Shown here one piece after another: positions 44,464 through 53,766 of a stretch of DNA of 64,000 bases. This stretch comes from Saccharothrix luteola (GTDB lineage: Bacteria; Actinomycetota; Actinomycetes; Mycobacteriales; Pseudonocardiaceae), in the NCBI RefSeq assembly GCF_020859565.1, contig NZ_JAJHUO010000031.1:1-64000 (forward strand), read 5' to 3'. The first letter of the stretch is position 1; the number at the start of each line of letters is the position of its first letter. Under the pieces are notes generated by a model. It was not told the DNA's origin. It ran no database searches and saw nothing but the letters and a program-made list of their open reading frames with translations. The position numbers and the translations under genes were made by a program.

Positions 44464-47211
44464 ATGCAACGAAGGGCGCTACTGGGGCGCGAGACGGAAC
44501 GCCGCGCACTGGCTGCCCTGGTCGAGCAGGCCGCCTCCGGGTCGGGCGGTGCGACGGTCGTGCTCGGCGCCCCCGGGATCGGCAAGTCGGCGCTGGTCGC
44601 CGAGGCGGCGGCGCGGGCGGTGGACCGCGGGATCCGGGTGATCACGGCAGTGGGGGTGGAGTCGGAGGAGGACGTAGCCTGCGCCGGCCTGCACCAGCTG
44701 GTCCACCAGTTGCGTGACGGGATCGACGACTTGCCCGGATCGCAACGCGCTGCGTTGCTCGCGGCCGTCGGGCTCGTCGACGAGGCGGTGCCCGACCTCT
44801 ATCTCGTCGGCTTGGCCGCGCTGACCTTGTTGTCGGACGCGGCGGTGAAGGCGCCGCTGCTCGTGGTCGTCGAGGACGCGCACTGGATGGACCGGGCCAG
44901 CCTGGACGTGCTCGGGTTCGTCGCGCGGCGGATCGAGTCCGACCCCCTCGCGCTGGTTGCCGTCACCCGCTGCCTCGACGACCGGCTCGGCGGCGCCGGG
45001 CTGCCCGTGCTGAGCCTGGACCCGCTGACGGACGAGGTGTCGGGCGAGCTGCTGGACGCGGTGGCGCCCGGCCTGAGGCAGCAGGTCCGGCGGCGGCTGC
45101 TGGAGGAGGCGGCCGGGAACCCGCTGGCGTTGACCGAGCTGCCGGTCGCGCTGCGGTCGGTCGGTGGGGCGTACGCGCTCACGCCGGGGCCGCTGCCGTT
45201 GACCGAGCGGCTGGAGAGGACCTTCACGGCACGGGTCTCCCGTCTTCCGGTGGACACCAGGGCGGTCCTCCTCCTCGTGGCCCTCAACGGTGACGGCACG
45301 ATGGACGAGTGCCTTGCCGCCGCTGCCCGGATGCTCGGGACGGCGGTCGACGTCGCCGCGCTCGGGCCGGCGGTCGGCGCGGGCCTGCTGGAGCCGTGGG
45401 GGATGGTCTTCCGGCACCCGCTCGTCCGCTCGGCGATGCATCACGCGGCGACCGCCGCGGAACGACAGGCCGCGCACGCCGCTCTCGTCGCCGAGCTCGA
45501 TGGGCAGCCCGACCGGCAGGCCTGGCACCGGGCTGCCGCCACCGCCGGTCCCGACGAGCACGCGGCGCGGGACCTGGACCTCACCGCCGGCAGGGCGTTG
45601 CGGCGCGGCGGTGTCGCCGCGGCCCTGGCCGCACTGCGGCGAGCGGCGGAGCTGACCGCGGACCCCTCCGCTCGTGCGGACCGGTTGCTGCGCGCGGCCG
45701 AGCTCGCCCTGGAGTCGGGCCAGTGCGACGTCGCGGCGCACCTGCTGGACCAGGCGCGCTCGCTGGAGCTCTCGATCCGGGACCAGGGCCGTGCGGCCTG
45801 GGTCGGCATCGCACTGGTCGAGGGGGCGCAGGGCGAGGGCACCGCGGCCGCCGAGCTGGCCGAACTGGCCGTCGAGATCGCCGCCGGTGGCGAGCCCGTG
45901 CTGGGACTGCGCATGCTGTGGGGCGCTGTCCTGCACTGCTTCTGGGGAAAGCCGGGACCGGCGAGCCGCCGGCGGGTCGCCGCCGCCGCCGAGCGGATGC
46001 CCGTGGACGCGGACAACGCCGACCTGGTGGCCCTGCGGGCGTACTGCGCGCCGGTCGAGCGTGGACGGGCCGTCCTCGAGTCCCTGGCCGGTCAGCTGGA
46101 GCGTTCATCCGGGGACGCCGAGGGGGACCAGCTCCTGGGCAGTGCCGCAGTGATGATGGGTGCTCCTGCCCTGGCGAGCCGGCTGGCGGGGAGGTCGCTG
46201 GACCCCCTGCGGGCACGGGGCCGTCTGTCGATGCTGGCCAGGGCGCTCTGTGTGCAGGCGGGCAGCTCCGCACGGCTTGGCGACGTGCGCGCTGCTCACC
46301 TCGCCGCCGAAGAGGCCGCCGGGCTGGCCCGTGAGACCGGTCAGCCCTTGGTGCACGCGATGGTGCACGCCATCCGTGCACAGCTCGCGGCCGTCGGCGG
46401 CGACCCGCGGGCTGAGGAGTGGGCGGCGGAGGCCGAGCGCACCGCTCTGCCCGGCGGTGCGCGCCCGGTGCTGGCCATCGTGCAGATGGCCCGCGGGCAG
46501 GCGGCTCTCTGCCAGGGGCGCTACGGCGACGCCTTCGGGCACCTGCTCCGCGTCTTCGAGCCGGCCGACCCCGCTTTCCATCCCTGGCTGCGCTTCTACG
46601 GGGTCGCCGAACTGGTCGAGGCGGCCGTGCGCAGTGAGTCCGCCGAAGCGGTGCGGGAGGTACTGCGGGAGCTGACCCCGCTGGAAGAGCTGACCCCCTC
46701 GCCCGCCCTGCTCTGCGGGCTGCGCCTCGCCCGCGCCCTGCTCAGCCCGCCGAACGTGGCCGAGGAGCTCTACCGGGCGGCCCTCGGCGCCGTCCCCGTC
46801 GACTGGCCGTTCGAGCGGGCGCGGGTGCACCTCGCCCTGGGCGCGTGGCTGCGGCGGCACCGGCGGCCCGCCGAGTCCCGCGTCGTCCTGCAGGCCGCGT
46901 GCGAGGTCTTCGACGCGCTGGGCGCATCGGCCTGGGCGGAACGGGCACGTCAGGAGCTGCGCGCCGCGGGGACGTCCTCCCCGCGCCGGGACCCGGCCGC
47001 CGTCGACCGGCTCACGTCGACCGAGCTGCACGTCGCCCAGCTCGCCGCGCAAGGGCTGACCAACCGGGAGATCGGCGAGCGGCTGTACGTCTCGCCCAGA
47101 ACGGTGAGCACCCACCTCCAGCGGATGTTCCCCAAGCTGGGCGTGACGTCGCGCGGCGAGCTCGCCGCGGTGCTGCGCGGCACGATGACGTACGCCGAAG
47201 ACGTCGTCTGA
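44464..47211 (+). CDS. LAL-type LuxR family regulator
   Basis: 915 residues. An N-terminal STAND-type ATPase has Walker A GAPGIGKS at residues 35-42 and Walker B LLVVVEDAHWMDRA near 137. A long helical, TPR-like middle follows, and a C-terminal LuxR helix-turn-helix (LTSTELHVAQLAAQGLTNRE, then YVSPRTVSTHLQRMFPKLG). LAL proteins are ATP-dependent activators of sugar or secondary-metabolite genes. The ATG at 44464 follows GGAAGAGAG; upstream frame sequence is IS debris. It directly precedes two alpha/beta hydrolase genes, its likely targets. Confidence 0.9.
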   Translation: MQRRALLGRETERRALAALVEQAASGSGGATVVLGAPGIGKSALVAEAAARAVDRGIRVITAVGVESEEDVACAGLHQLVHQLRDGIDDLPGSQRAALLAAVGLVDEAVPDLYLVGLAALTLLSDAAVKAPLLVVVEDAHWMDRASLDVLGFVARRIESDPLALVAVTRCLDDRLGGAGLPVLSLDPLTDEVSGELLDAVAPGLRQQVRRRLLEEAAGNPLALTELPVALRSVGGAYALTPGPLPLTERLERTFTARVSRLPVDTRAVLLLVALNGDGTMDECLAAAARMLGTAVDVAALGPAVGAGLLEPWGMVFRHPLVRSAMHHAATAAERQAAHAALVAELDGQPDRQAWHRAAATAGPDEHAARDLDLTAGRALRRGGVAAALAALRRAAELTADPSARADRLLRAAELALESGQCDVAAHLLDQARSLELSIRDQGRAAWVGIALVEGAQGEGTAAAELAELAVEIAAGGEPVLGLRMLWGAVLHCFWGKPGPASRRRVAAAAERMPVDADNADLVALRAYCAPVERGRAVLESLAGQLERSSGDAEGDQLLGSAAVMMGAPALASRLAGRSLDPLRARGRLSMLARALCVQAGSSARLGDVRAAHLAAEEAAGLARETGQPLVHAMVHAIRAQLAAVGGDPRAEEWAAEAERTALPGGARPVLAIVQMARGQAALCQGRYGDAFGHLLRVFEPADPAFHPWLRFYGVAELVEAAVRSESAEAVREVLRELTPLEELTPSPALLCGLRLARALLSPPNVAEELYRAALGAVPVDWPFERARVHLALGAWLRRHRRPAESRVVLQAACEVFDALGASAWAERARQELRAAGTSSPRRDPAAVDRLTSTELHVAQLAAQGLTNREIGERLYVSPRTVSTHLQRMFPKLGVTSRGELAAVLRGTMTYAEDVV

Positions 47212-47290
47212 CGGACGCGACCGGCCCTGCTCGCTCCCTAGGTTCGTGCCATGCCCGGTCCCGCACACGGCGGACGGGCGGGAAGGCACC

Positions 47291-48124
47291 ATGGGAACCA
47301 TCACCGTCGGCACCGAGGGCTCGACCGACATCGAGCTGTACTACGAGGACCACGGCTCGGGCCAGCCGGTCGTCCTGATCCACGGCTACCCGCTGGACGG
47401 GCAGTCGTGGGAGAAGCAGACCGACGCGCTGGTCAAGGCCGGTTACCGCGTCATCACCTACGACCGCCGGGGCTTCGGCCGGTCGAGCAAGACCATGACC
47501 GGCTACGACTACGACACCTTCGCCGGGGACCTGGACAAGGTGCTGACCCAGCTCGACCTGCGTGACGTCGTCCTCGTCGGCTTCTCGATGGGCTCGGGCG
47601 AGGTGGCTCGCTACCTCGGCACCTACGGCTCGCGGCGGGTGGCGAAGGCGGCCTTCCTCGGCGCGCTCCAGCCGTTCCTGCTCCAGACGGAGGACAACCC
47701 CGCCGGCGTGCCGCAGTCGGTGTTCGACGGCATCGCCGAGCAGGCCGAGGCCGACCGCTACGCCTGGTACGAGAACTTCTTCGTCGACTTCTTCAACACC
47801 GACGAGACGCTCGGGTCCCGTCTCAGCGATGCCGCGCTCCGGGCGAACTGGGCCACCGCCATCGCTTCGGCGCCCGTAGCGGCCTACGCGTGCGTCCCGG
47901 CGTGGCTGACGGACTTCCGCGCCGACGTGGAGCGCATCGACGTGCCGTCGCTGATCCTGCACGGCACCGCCGACCGCATCCTGCCGATCGACGCCACCGC
48001 CCGCGAGTTCCGCCGCCGCCTGCCCGACGCGCGTTACGTCGAGATCGACGGTGCCCCGCACGGCCTGCTGCTCACCCACGCGGCCGAGGTCAACGCCGCC
48101 CTGATCACCTTCCTCACAGACTGA
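47291..48124 (+). CDS. Alpha/beta hydrolase, non-heme haloperoxidase-like
   Basis: 277 residues. Oxyanion region VLIHGYPLDGQSW, nucleophile Ser99 in LVGFSMGSGE, acid in HGTADRILP and the catalytic His in GAPHGLLLTH, all as in cofactor-free haloperoxidases and related esterases. Cytoplasmic. The ATG at 47291 is preceded by GGAAGG. It is followed, 9 bp later, by a second hydrolase gene that carries a signal peptide. Confidence 0.88.
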   Translation: MGTITVGTEGSTDIELYYEDHGSGQPVVLIHGYPLDGQSWEKQTDALVKAGYRVITYDRRGFGRSSKTMTGYDYDTFAGDLDKVLTQLDLRDVVLVGFSMGSGEVARYLGTYGSRRVAKAAFLGALQPFLLQTEDNPAGVPQSVFDGIAEQAEADRYAWYENFFVDFFNTDETLGSRLSDAALRANWATAIASAPVAAYACVPAWLTDFRADVERIDVPSLILHGTADRILPIDATAREFRRRLPDARYVEIDGAPHGLLLTHAAEVNAALITFLTD

Positions 48125-48133
48125 GAACCGGAC

Positions 48134-48940
48134 ATGCACACGCTCACGAACCGCGTCACCGCTCTGCTGGCCGTGCTCGCGGCTGTCAGCGGGCTCGCCC
48201 TTTTCGGCATGTCGAACGCGGTGGCCGCCCACCCGGCGACCGGGCAGAAGCCCACGATCGTCCTCGTCCACGGCGCGTTCGCGGACGGTGCGAGCTGGAA
48301 CCCCGTCATCGAACGGCTGCAGCGACGCGGCTTCACCGCCGTCGCCGTGGCCAACCCCCTGCGCGGAGTCCACTCCGACGCCGAGGCCCTCGACACGCGT
48401 CTCGCCGCCATCGACGGCCCCGTGGTGCTCGTCGGCCACTCCTACGGCGGTGCCGTCATCACGAACGTGAAGGCACGTTCCCCGAAGGTGAAGGCGCTGG
48501 TGTACGTCGCCGCCTTCGCCCCCGCCGAGGGTGAGGCCGCAGCACAGCTCGCCGCGAGGTACCCGGGCAGCACACTGGGGGAGACGCTTGAACCGGTGTC
48601 GCTGCCCGACGGCTCGACGGACCTCTACATCAAGCCCTCGCTCTTCCGGCAGCAGTTCGCAGCCGACGTCCCGGCGCGACAGGCCGCCCTCATGGCCAGC
48701 ACCCAGCGCCCCATCCGCGACGCTGCGCTGAACGAGGCGTCCGGCACGCCCGCCTGGACGCACATCCCCTCGTGGTTCCTGCTGGCGGGCGCCGACAAGA
48801 ACATCCCCTTGCGGGCACAGGAGTTCATGGCCGACCGGGCCGGCTCACGGGCCACCGTGACCGTCGAGGGAGCCTCGCACGCCGTGGCTGTCTCGCGTCC
48901 GAACACGGTCGCCGAACTCATCTCCCGCGCTGCGGGCTGA
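48134..48940 (+). CDS. Secreted alpha/beta hydrolase
   Basis: 268 residues. An N-terminal Sec signal (TALLAVLAAVSGLALFG, cleavage probably after AVAA near residue 32). Mature part: VLVHGAFADGASW, nucleophile Ser103 in LVGHSYGGAV, His in EGASHAVAVSRP. This is the EstC/salicylate-esterase-like group common in actinomycetes. It forms an operon with the cytoplasmic hydrolase. A strong hairpin follows the stop. Confidence 0.88.
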   Translation: MHTLTNRVTALLAVLAAVSGLALFGMSNAVAAHPATGQKPTIVLVHGAFADGASWNPVIERLQRRGFTAVAVANPLRGVHSDAEALDTRLAAIDGPVVLVGHSYGGAVITNVKARSPKVKALVYVAAFAPAEGEAAAQLAARYPGSTLGETLEPVSLPDGSTDLYIKPSLFRQQFAADVPARQAALMASTQRPIRDAALNEASGTPAWTHIPSWFLLAGADKNIPLRAQEFMADRAGSRATVTVEGASHAVAVSRPNTVAELISRAAG

Positions 48941-48947
48941 CCCTCCG

Positions 48948-48980
48948 CTGGCTCCGCGGGCAGGAGGCCCGCGGAGCCAG
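48948..48980. terminator. Terminator hairpin after the hydrolase operon
   Basis: CTGGCTCCGCGGGC (48948-48961) and GCCCGCGGAGCCAG (48967-48980) form a perfect 14-bp GC-rich stem with a 5-base loop directly after the secreted hydrolase stop. The 287 bp from here to the next gene hold no supported feature. Confidence 0.75.
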
Positions 48981-49267
48981 GGCGGTCGCCGCTTCTGCGG
49001 GCGACCTCGGAGCCACTGGTGATCGCTCGACTGTCCGCTGCGACGGGTCGGTTCGTCTGTGATGGTGCGTCGGTGTCGCGACTCGACCCGCACACCGGTG
49101 TCGGTGATTCCGGGTCGTTCTGTGAGGCGTGCCGCGGTGACGAAAGTCCGCGAAGCCGCTTCGGCCGCGTGCGGCCCACAACCTCTCCCGACGTCGCTCC
49201 CCGCGGAATGACCGTCGTCATCCGCACGAGGTGGGCGACACCCCTGCCGTTCCGATGAAGGAAAGAC

Positions 49268-49891
49268 ATGCGCTTCAGCCCGTCAACCGTGCTGTCCCGG
49301 ATCATCGAGGGCACGCTCGCCCTGCTCGGCGTCCCCATCTTCCTTGCGGACGTGGACGACACCAGATGGATCGCGTTGTGGGACCTCATCGCCGTCGTCT
49401 ACCTCGCGATCCGCGTCATCCGCCTCGGTCGCGGAAAGCGGGCGGGCGCCGACCGGGGCGCGTGGGTCAAGAGCGCCCTGGGCCGCCGTAGCGGCACCCT
49501 GTTCACCCTGTTCACCAGCCTCGTCGGGATCACGTCCGGCCTGACCATCGTGCTCATCGAGGAAGGCACCCAGGCGGCGGTGCTCGGCAAGGCCGTGGGT
49601 GTGCTCGCCGTGTTGCTGGCCTGGGCGATCCTGCACTTCGGCTACGCCGACCGCTACGCGCAGGCCTACTACAGCGCCCTGCCCGAGAAGCTGCTGGTGT
49701 TTCCCGGCACCGAGCACCCGACGTTCATCGACTTCGCGTACTTCTCGTTCACCGTCGGCACCACGTTCGCGGTCTCCGACGTCGAGTCACGCACCTCCGT
49801 GATGCGGCTGCGGGTCCTCGCGCACGGAGTGCTCTCGTTCATCTACAACACCGCGATGCTCGGCATCGCCATCGGCGTGATCAGCGGCTGA
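49268..49891 (+). CDS. DUF1345 family membrane protein
   Basis: 207 residues with about five membrane segments. The conserved block FIDFAYFSFTVGTTFAVSDV followed by LAHGVLSFIYNTAMLG is the DUF1345 signature. Function of the family is unknown. The ATG at 49268 follows GAAGGAAAG. It appears to be a single-gene unit. Confidence 0.88.
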   Translation: MRFSPSTVLSRIIEGTLALLGVPIFLADVDDTRWIALWDLIAVVYLAIRVIRLGRGKRAGADRGAWVKSALGRRSGTLFTLFTSLVGITSGLTIVLIEEGTQAAVLGKAVGVLAVLLAWAILHFGYADRYAQAYYSALPEKLLVFPGTEHPTFIDFAYFSFTVGTTFAVSDVESRTSVMRLRVLAHGVLSFIYNTAMLGIAIGVISG

Positions 49892-49904
49892 CCACCCGCG
49901 TGGC

Positions 49905-50633
49905 CGCGGGGTCACGGTCGACGACCCGCCCGCGGGACCCGACACCGCCGTGGACGGCGACTGCCCGCCGCGCTCCTGCTGCCCGGCAGCGGCCCGACCG
50001 ACGCGACGGGAACCAGCCGCCCGCGACCACGCCCCACACCCTGTCCCACCTCTCCGCCGCGCCGGACCGGCAGGGGGTCGTCACCCTGCGTTTCGACCAG
50101 TACGGCAGCGGTCGTACCGGCCTGGGCGCCTACGAGGGCCGTCCCGAGGACCTCGACCACCCGGCGTTCGTCCGCCAAGCCGCGGCGGCCTACCGGCTGC
50201 TGCGCGCCGAACCCGTCACCGACCCGCGTGCCCTGTTCGTCGCCGGCCACAGCGAAGGCGCGCTCACCGGGCTCTTGCTGGCCGAGGAAGTCCTCCCGCG
50301 CCCGGCCAGCCTGGTACTGCTGCAACCGCAGGCGGTCAGGTTGCTGGACCTGATCGCACTGCAACCGCACGCCCGACTGGCCGCCGCCGCGCGCGCCGGG
50401 CAGATTTCCCCGGAACAGCAACTGGTCAACGACCAGGGCGTGGATCGCGCCGTCAGTGCCCTGCGCGCGAACGAACCGTTCGACCCCACCGGTCTGCTGC
50501 CCGTCTTCGTCCAGTTCTTCCAAGCGCTGTTCTACGGGCCGGGCCGACGTTTCGTCCTCAGCAACGACCGGGTCCACCCGCCGACCGCCGCAGGCCGACT
50601 CCACTCCGGCACCCAGGTCCTGCTGACCTTCGA
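49905..50633 (+). pseudogene. Alpha/beta hydrolase, frameshifted and truncated
   Basis: Reads LPAALLLPGSGPTDATG in one phase and, after a shift near 50005, TLRFDQYGSGRTGLGAYEGR and LFVAGHSEGALTGLLLAEE with the nucleophile serine. The reading breaks off at about 50633 (VLLTF), where unrelated sequence is joined in frame. The catalytic His end is missing, so it cannot be active. Confidence 0.75.
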
Positions 50634-51021
50634 TGAGGAATTCTCTAGATTCACCAAGTCGTCGGGACGTTGGCGGGACCCTACTCCGGAGGCGCTCCTG
50701 GGGCGATGGTCGAGGTTCGTTGACGAGTGTGAGCAGGGCTATCCGCGCGACGCCGGAGATTACGCCAACGATCTCACCTCGAGAGATGCGTTGGAGCGGG
50801 CTCTGACTTCTGCGGAGTTGCAGATATTCCCGGAGATGTCACGGCTGCGCGAAAGCGTGGAGGAGATTGATGCCAGGTTTCGCGCGCTTCTGATCCCGGA
50901 TGTTTTCCCTGGGATTCCGAACGAATTCTGGTGGGCTCGAGGCATGGTGAAGAGCGGGGCGAGGCGTTTCGTCGAGGATGTGCGGCGTGAATACCGTACA
51001 GACTTGATCGAAACTGAATAG
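50634..51021 (+). pseudogene. Fragment of an unknown protein fused to the hydrolase relic
   Basis: From EEFSRFTKSSGRWRDPTPEA to the stop at 51019-51021 the frame encodes about 125 residues (DECEQGYPRDAGDYANDLTS, then PDVFPGIPNEFWWARGMVKS) with no relation to hydrolases and a lower GC content. It has no start of its own; its N-terminus was lost at the junction. I do not recognise the family; it resembles small cytoplasmic proteins that accompany toxins, but that is only an impression. Confidence 0.5.
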
Positions 51022-51045
51022 GATTCCGATGCGCGGAGGTGGAGG

Positions 51046-51190
51046 ATGAAGGCTTCATTGCTGTCGAACTCGGTCACTCCACAAGTGCGACCTGTGCCGC
51101 TGCGGTTGGTGCCCGACGCGCTCTGGACACTGGCAGAGCCGTTGATCCCGGAGTTCAAGGCCCGTCCGAAGGGTGGTGGGACGGCCCCGA
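51046..51190 (+). pseudogene. IS5-type transposase N-terminal fragment
   Basis: VPLRLVPDALWTLAEPLIPE and FKARPKGGGTAPTRTAV match the start of IS5-family transposases (the DUF4096 region). It breaks off after about 45 residues. Confidence 0.6.
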
Positions 51191-51245
51191 CGCGGACAGC
51201 GGTCCGCACGACCACCGGGCCGCGCGGACCGCTGTCGCGCGGTGC

Positions 51246-51635
51246 TCAGTAGTGGGCCCAGACGGTGAAGCTGAGCATCCTCGTCGCCCCGGGGCAGAAG
51301 GCCGTCGCGGAACCGAAACCGCCGAACCGGACCACCGTGCTTTCGTGGACGCTGCCGTCACTGCACGACACCGAGACCGAGTAGCCGGACGCGCCACCGC
51401 CGATCTGGTAGCAGTTGACCCAGACCGACGAGTTCCGGCCGGGGGTGTACGTCCAGACGCAGTTGATCGACGAAGTCTGGATCTTCCCCTCGGCGGGCTG
51501 GAGGGGCGGCACCGGCAGGGTCGTCACCTCCCGTTCGACCAACGCCACCGATGCCTGCGCGCTCGCCACGCCCATCCCGGCCAACGCCAGGACCGCGAAC
51601 ACCACCACTGCCACCCGCTGAACGGTTCTCGACAC
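51246..51635 (-). CDS. Small secreted four-cysteine protein
   Basis: 129 residues from GTG 51635. A Sec signal peptide (VAVVVFAVLALAGMGVASA, cleavage near ASAQA) leads to a mature protein of about 100 residues with four cysteines (SINCVW, WVNCYQ, SVSCSD, TAFCPG), probably two disulfides, and a beta-rich pattern ending FTVWAHY. I do not recognise the family. Its 5' end and promoter are duplicated in inverted orientation at 1067-1515, where the gene is destroyed by IS-A. Confidence 0.75.
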   Translation of the reverse strand: MSRTVQRVAVVVFAVLALAGMGVASAQASVALVEREVTTLPVPPLQPAEGKIQTSSINCVWTYTPGRNSSVWVNCYQIGGGASGYSVSVSCSDGSVHESTVVRFGGFGSATAFCPGATRMLSFTVWAHY

Positions 51636-51897
51636 TGAATCCCATCCTTCCGAATCCGCAGAGCCGCGGTCGGAGCAAGGATCGCTCGCGTCAGGGGCGC
51701 GCGGAACCGGGAACACTCGATCAGAGCAGGATCACCGTAGTCCCGGTGATCGCATGCCGAATCCCCGTCCACGATCGTGTATCAGGGCAGGTGGAACAGC
51801 ATCCGAATTGGCCGACCCGACCCCGGGGCCGGGCCCGGCGCCGTGGCGGTCACGGCCGCGGTCGACTGCGCGGCCGGGCACCGTCGGGTTCCTCTCC
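51449..51897. repeat. Inverted duplication, copy 2 (partner 1067-1515)
   Basis: Contains the promoter and first 62 codons of the intact secreted-protein gene and about 260 bp upstream of it. Near-identical to the other copy over its inner 385 bp. Confidence 0.85.
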
Positions 51898-52349
51898 GGG
51901 CAGTGGTGGGACGCGGCGGGTATCGAGCACGGCATGTACCAGGCGTTGGCCGGAGGTCCGCTGCCCTACATCGGGCAGGCGATGAGCAGCAGGCGCGCCA
52001 TCGAGCAGATGTCCGGCGGGAACCCGTCTTGGAACACGGGGGTTGACTACGGCCGGCAACTCGCGTCGGCCGCGGCGACCAGATCTCCACCGTGGCACAG
52101 CAGCAGTCCTACGAGGCGCTGGCCCACCGCGAGGGCAGCGGCCGGCTCGTGCGTCAGACGTACGTGCGGACGGCGGGGCACTGCACGTTCACCGTCGATG
52201 AGCAGGTCGCCGCGATCGACCGGATGTGGCAGCGGTTGCGGACGGGCGCCTGGCCAGACCTCTCGCCTCGCGCCATGAACGGGCTCGCGGGTGACGGCCG
52301 TTACGTCGCCTACGTCCCACCCGTGTTCAACCGACCGTTCGCGGGCTGA
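51840..52349 (+). pseudogene. Alpha/beta hydrolase relic
   Basis: One phase reads LPYIGQAMSSRRAIEQMSGG and NPSWNTGVDYGRQLASAA, then another reads QQSYEALAHREGSGRLVRQT and VRTAGHCTFTVDEQVAAIDR, ending at 52349. The NPSWNTGVDY and GGHCTF-like motifs belong to a family of secreted actinobacterial hydrolases; here the middle is deleted and the phase shifts near 52075. The catalytic His is in AGHCTF. Not functional. Confidence 0.65.
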
Positions 52350-52690
52350 CGAACACCTGGACGACATCGGCGGACGCCTCGACACCCGTTCCTTCACCGC
52401 TGACCAGGACGGCTACCGACAACTGCTCGACTGGGCGGCCGGGTTCGGCGCCGAGCGGCTCGTGTTCGGCATCGAGGAGGCCGGCTCCTCCGGCGCCGGC
52501 CCGACCTCCGCCCGCGCCGTGCTCAACGACACCGTCACCGCGGCGCCCGAGACCGACGACCGCCTGGTGGAGATGATCGGCCAGGTCAAGGTCGCCGAGG
52601 ACGTCGCGGCCAAGGCCCGCACCTTCGCCATGATCACCCCCGAAGCGGTGCTCGTCACCGTCGACTCCGAGCTGCGCGATCAACGGCGTG
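52350..52690 (+). pseudogene. IS110-type transposase relic
   Basis: DTRSFTADQDGYRQLLDWAA and FGIEEAGSSGAG match the N-terminal DEDD domain of IS110-family transposases, and ARAVLNDTVTAAPET followed by VEMIGQVKVAEDVAAKARTF matches the middle. The part between is deleted, and the C-terminal domain is missing. Confidence 0.7.
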
Positions 52691-52980
52691 CGATGACGTC
52701 TCGGTGCCACCGCAGCACCGTCTCCGGAGGTCCACTTCTTTGTGAGCAGTCGCTGTTGCCACCGCAGGACGGTGCCCGGCGTCACCGGCCGGTGGTGTCG
52801 TAGCCGACCGAGCAGAACCAACCAGCCGACGACCCGGACGAAGATCAGGCCCCCAGGTGCCGCCCTCGCTCCACCAGCGATGATGACTTTCGAGTGGCAC
52901 AGGATCACGAGCACCCCTACGGGCTGTCCGAACCCTTGTCCTGCTCACGCTTCTCACCTGCATGGACGATGTCGTCGCCA
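52691..52980. mobile_element. Mosaic of IS ends
   Basis: In succession: a piece of an IS-C-like transposase 5' region on the minus strand (RVVGWLVLLGR and VTPGTVLRWQQRL), an IS-B right tip (near 52867-52901, CTTTCGAGTGGCACA), and an IS-A right tip (52909-52980, CTCACCTGCATGGACGATG). Three elements have been nested and lost, leaving only edges. Confidence 0.65.
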
Positions 52981-53633
52981 GGTACAGCGTCCGCCGGCGC
53001 CGCGAACGGCAGGCGGGAGCCGGTGAGCCGATAGCGGCGCAGATCCCGGCGCATGCGCAACCCGGTGATCAGGAACATGACGCCGAACCCGGTGCCGGCG
53101 AACAGGTAGGTCATCGTGCGCATCGCGGGAGACATCCCCGGGCCCTCCGTCGGCAGCCAGCCCCGCGGATCGACCAGGACCTCCAGTCGGTCGCCGACCC
53201 GCAGGTCCCGGTCGGCGTGGTAGGCAAGCTCGCCGAGGTCCGCGCCGGTGCCGGCGTCCGCGACCCGGATCTTCTGATCGGTGTCCGGAGCGGAGTCGCC
53301 GTAGACGTCGTCGACGACCACGACGGCCACCCGATCCGCGGCCGTGTGCAGATAGGCGAGCGACAGACCGATCGGGGCGTAGAAGAACAGGCAGACCGAG
53401 GCGATCGCCACCGGCACGATCCACTTCGGTTCGACATCCAGCGAATGCTCGCCGATGAACCACACCATCCCGCCGGCGAACACGCCGGCCAGCAGGGGCA
53501 ACGAGACCAGGACGGTGAGCCAGGTGAAGCCGAAGCTGTAGCTGAAAGCCACTCCGCCGCTGGTCACCACGATGGCGAGCAGGTATCCGAAGGTCAGCAG
53601 AACCTGTCGTACGCAGATCCATGTCCGGGGCAC
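52917..53633 (-). CDS. Membrane protein of unknown function, C-terminus altered by IS end
   Basis: 238 residues from GTG 53633. Membrane segments lie at about residues 9-30, 35-55, 67-90 and 178-197; the soluble part between (VAVVVVDDVYGDSAP to LRVGDRLEVLVDPRGWLPTE) is probably extracytoplasmic. This layout is common in actinobacterial hypothetical proteins. The last 20 or so residues (GDDIVHAGEKREQDKGSDSP) are encoded by an IS-A tip, so the native C-terminus was lost when the element arrived. It may still be functional because all membrane segments remain. Confidence 0.65.
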   Translation of the reverse strand: MPRTWICVRQVLLTFGYLLAIVVTSGGVAFSYSFGFTWLTVLVSLPLLAGVFAGGMVWFIGEHSLDVEPKWIVPVAIASVCLFFYAPIGLSLAYLHTAADRVAVVVVDDVYGDSAPDTDQKIRVADAGTGADLGELAYHADRDLRVGDRLEVLVDPRGWLPTEGPGMSPAMRTMTYLFAGTGFGVMFLITGLRMRRDLRRYRLTGSRLPFAAPADAVPGDDIVHAGEKREQDKGSDSP

Positions 53634-53766
53634 GCCACCATCGTGCCCGCCGCGGGCAACCGGCCGGGAACACCGGGGCGCCGACCCGCTCGACAACGTG
53701 AGCCCGAGATCACCTCGTACGGCGCGCTGGGCCGGCACTGTCGGGGGGAGCTGGTTGACTGGCCGG

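Noticed and set aside
48981..49267. Small gene between hydrolase operon and DUF1345 gene
   Set aside because: Frames on both strands lack ribosome sites and product resemblance; most likely promoter region.
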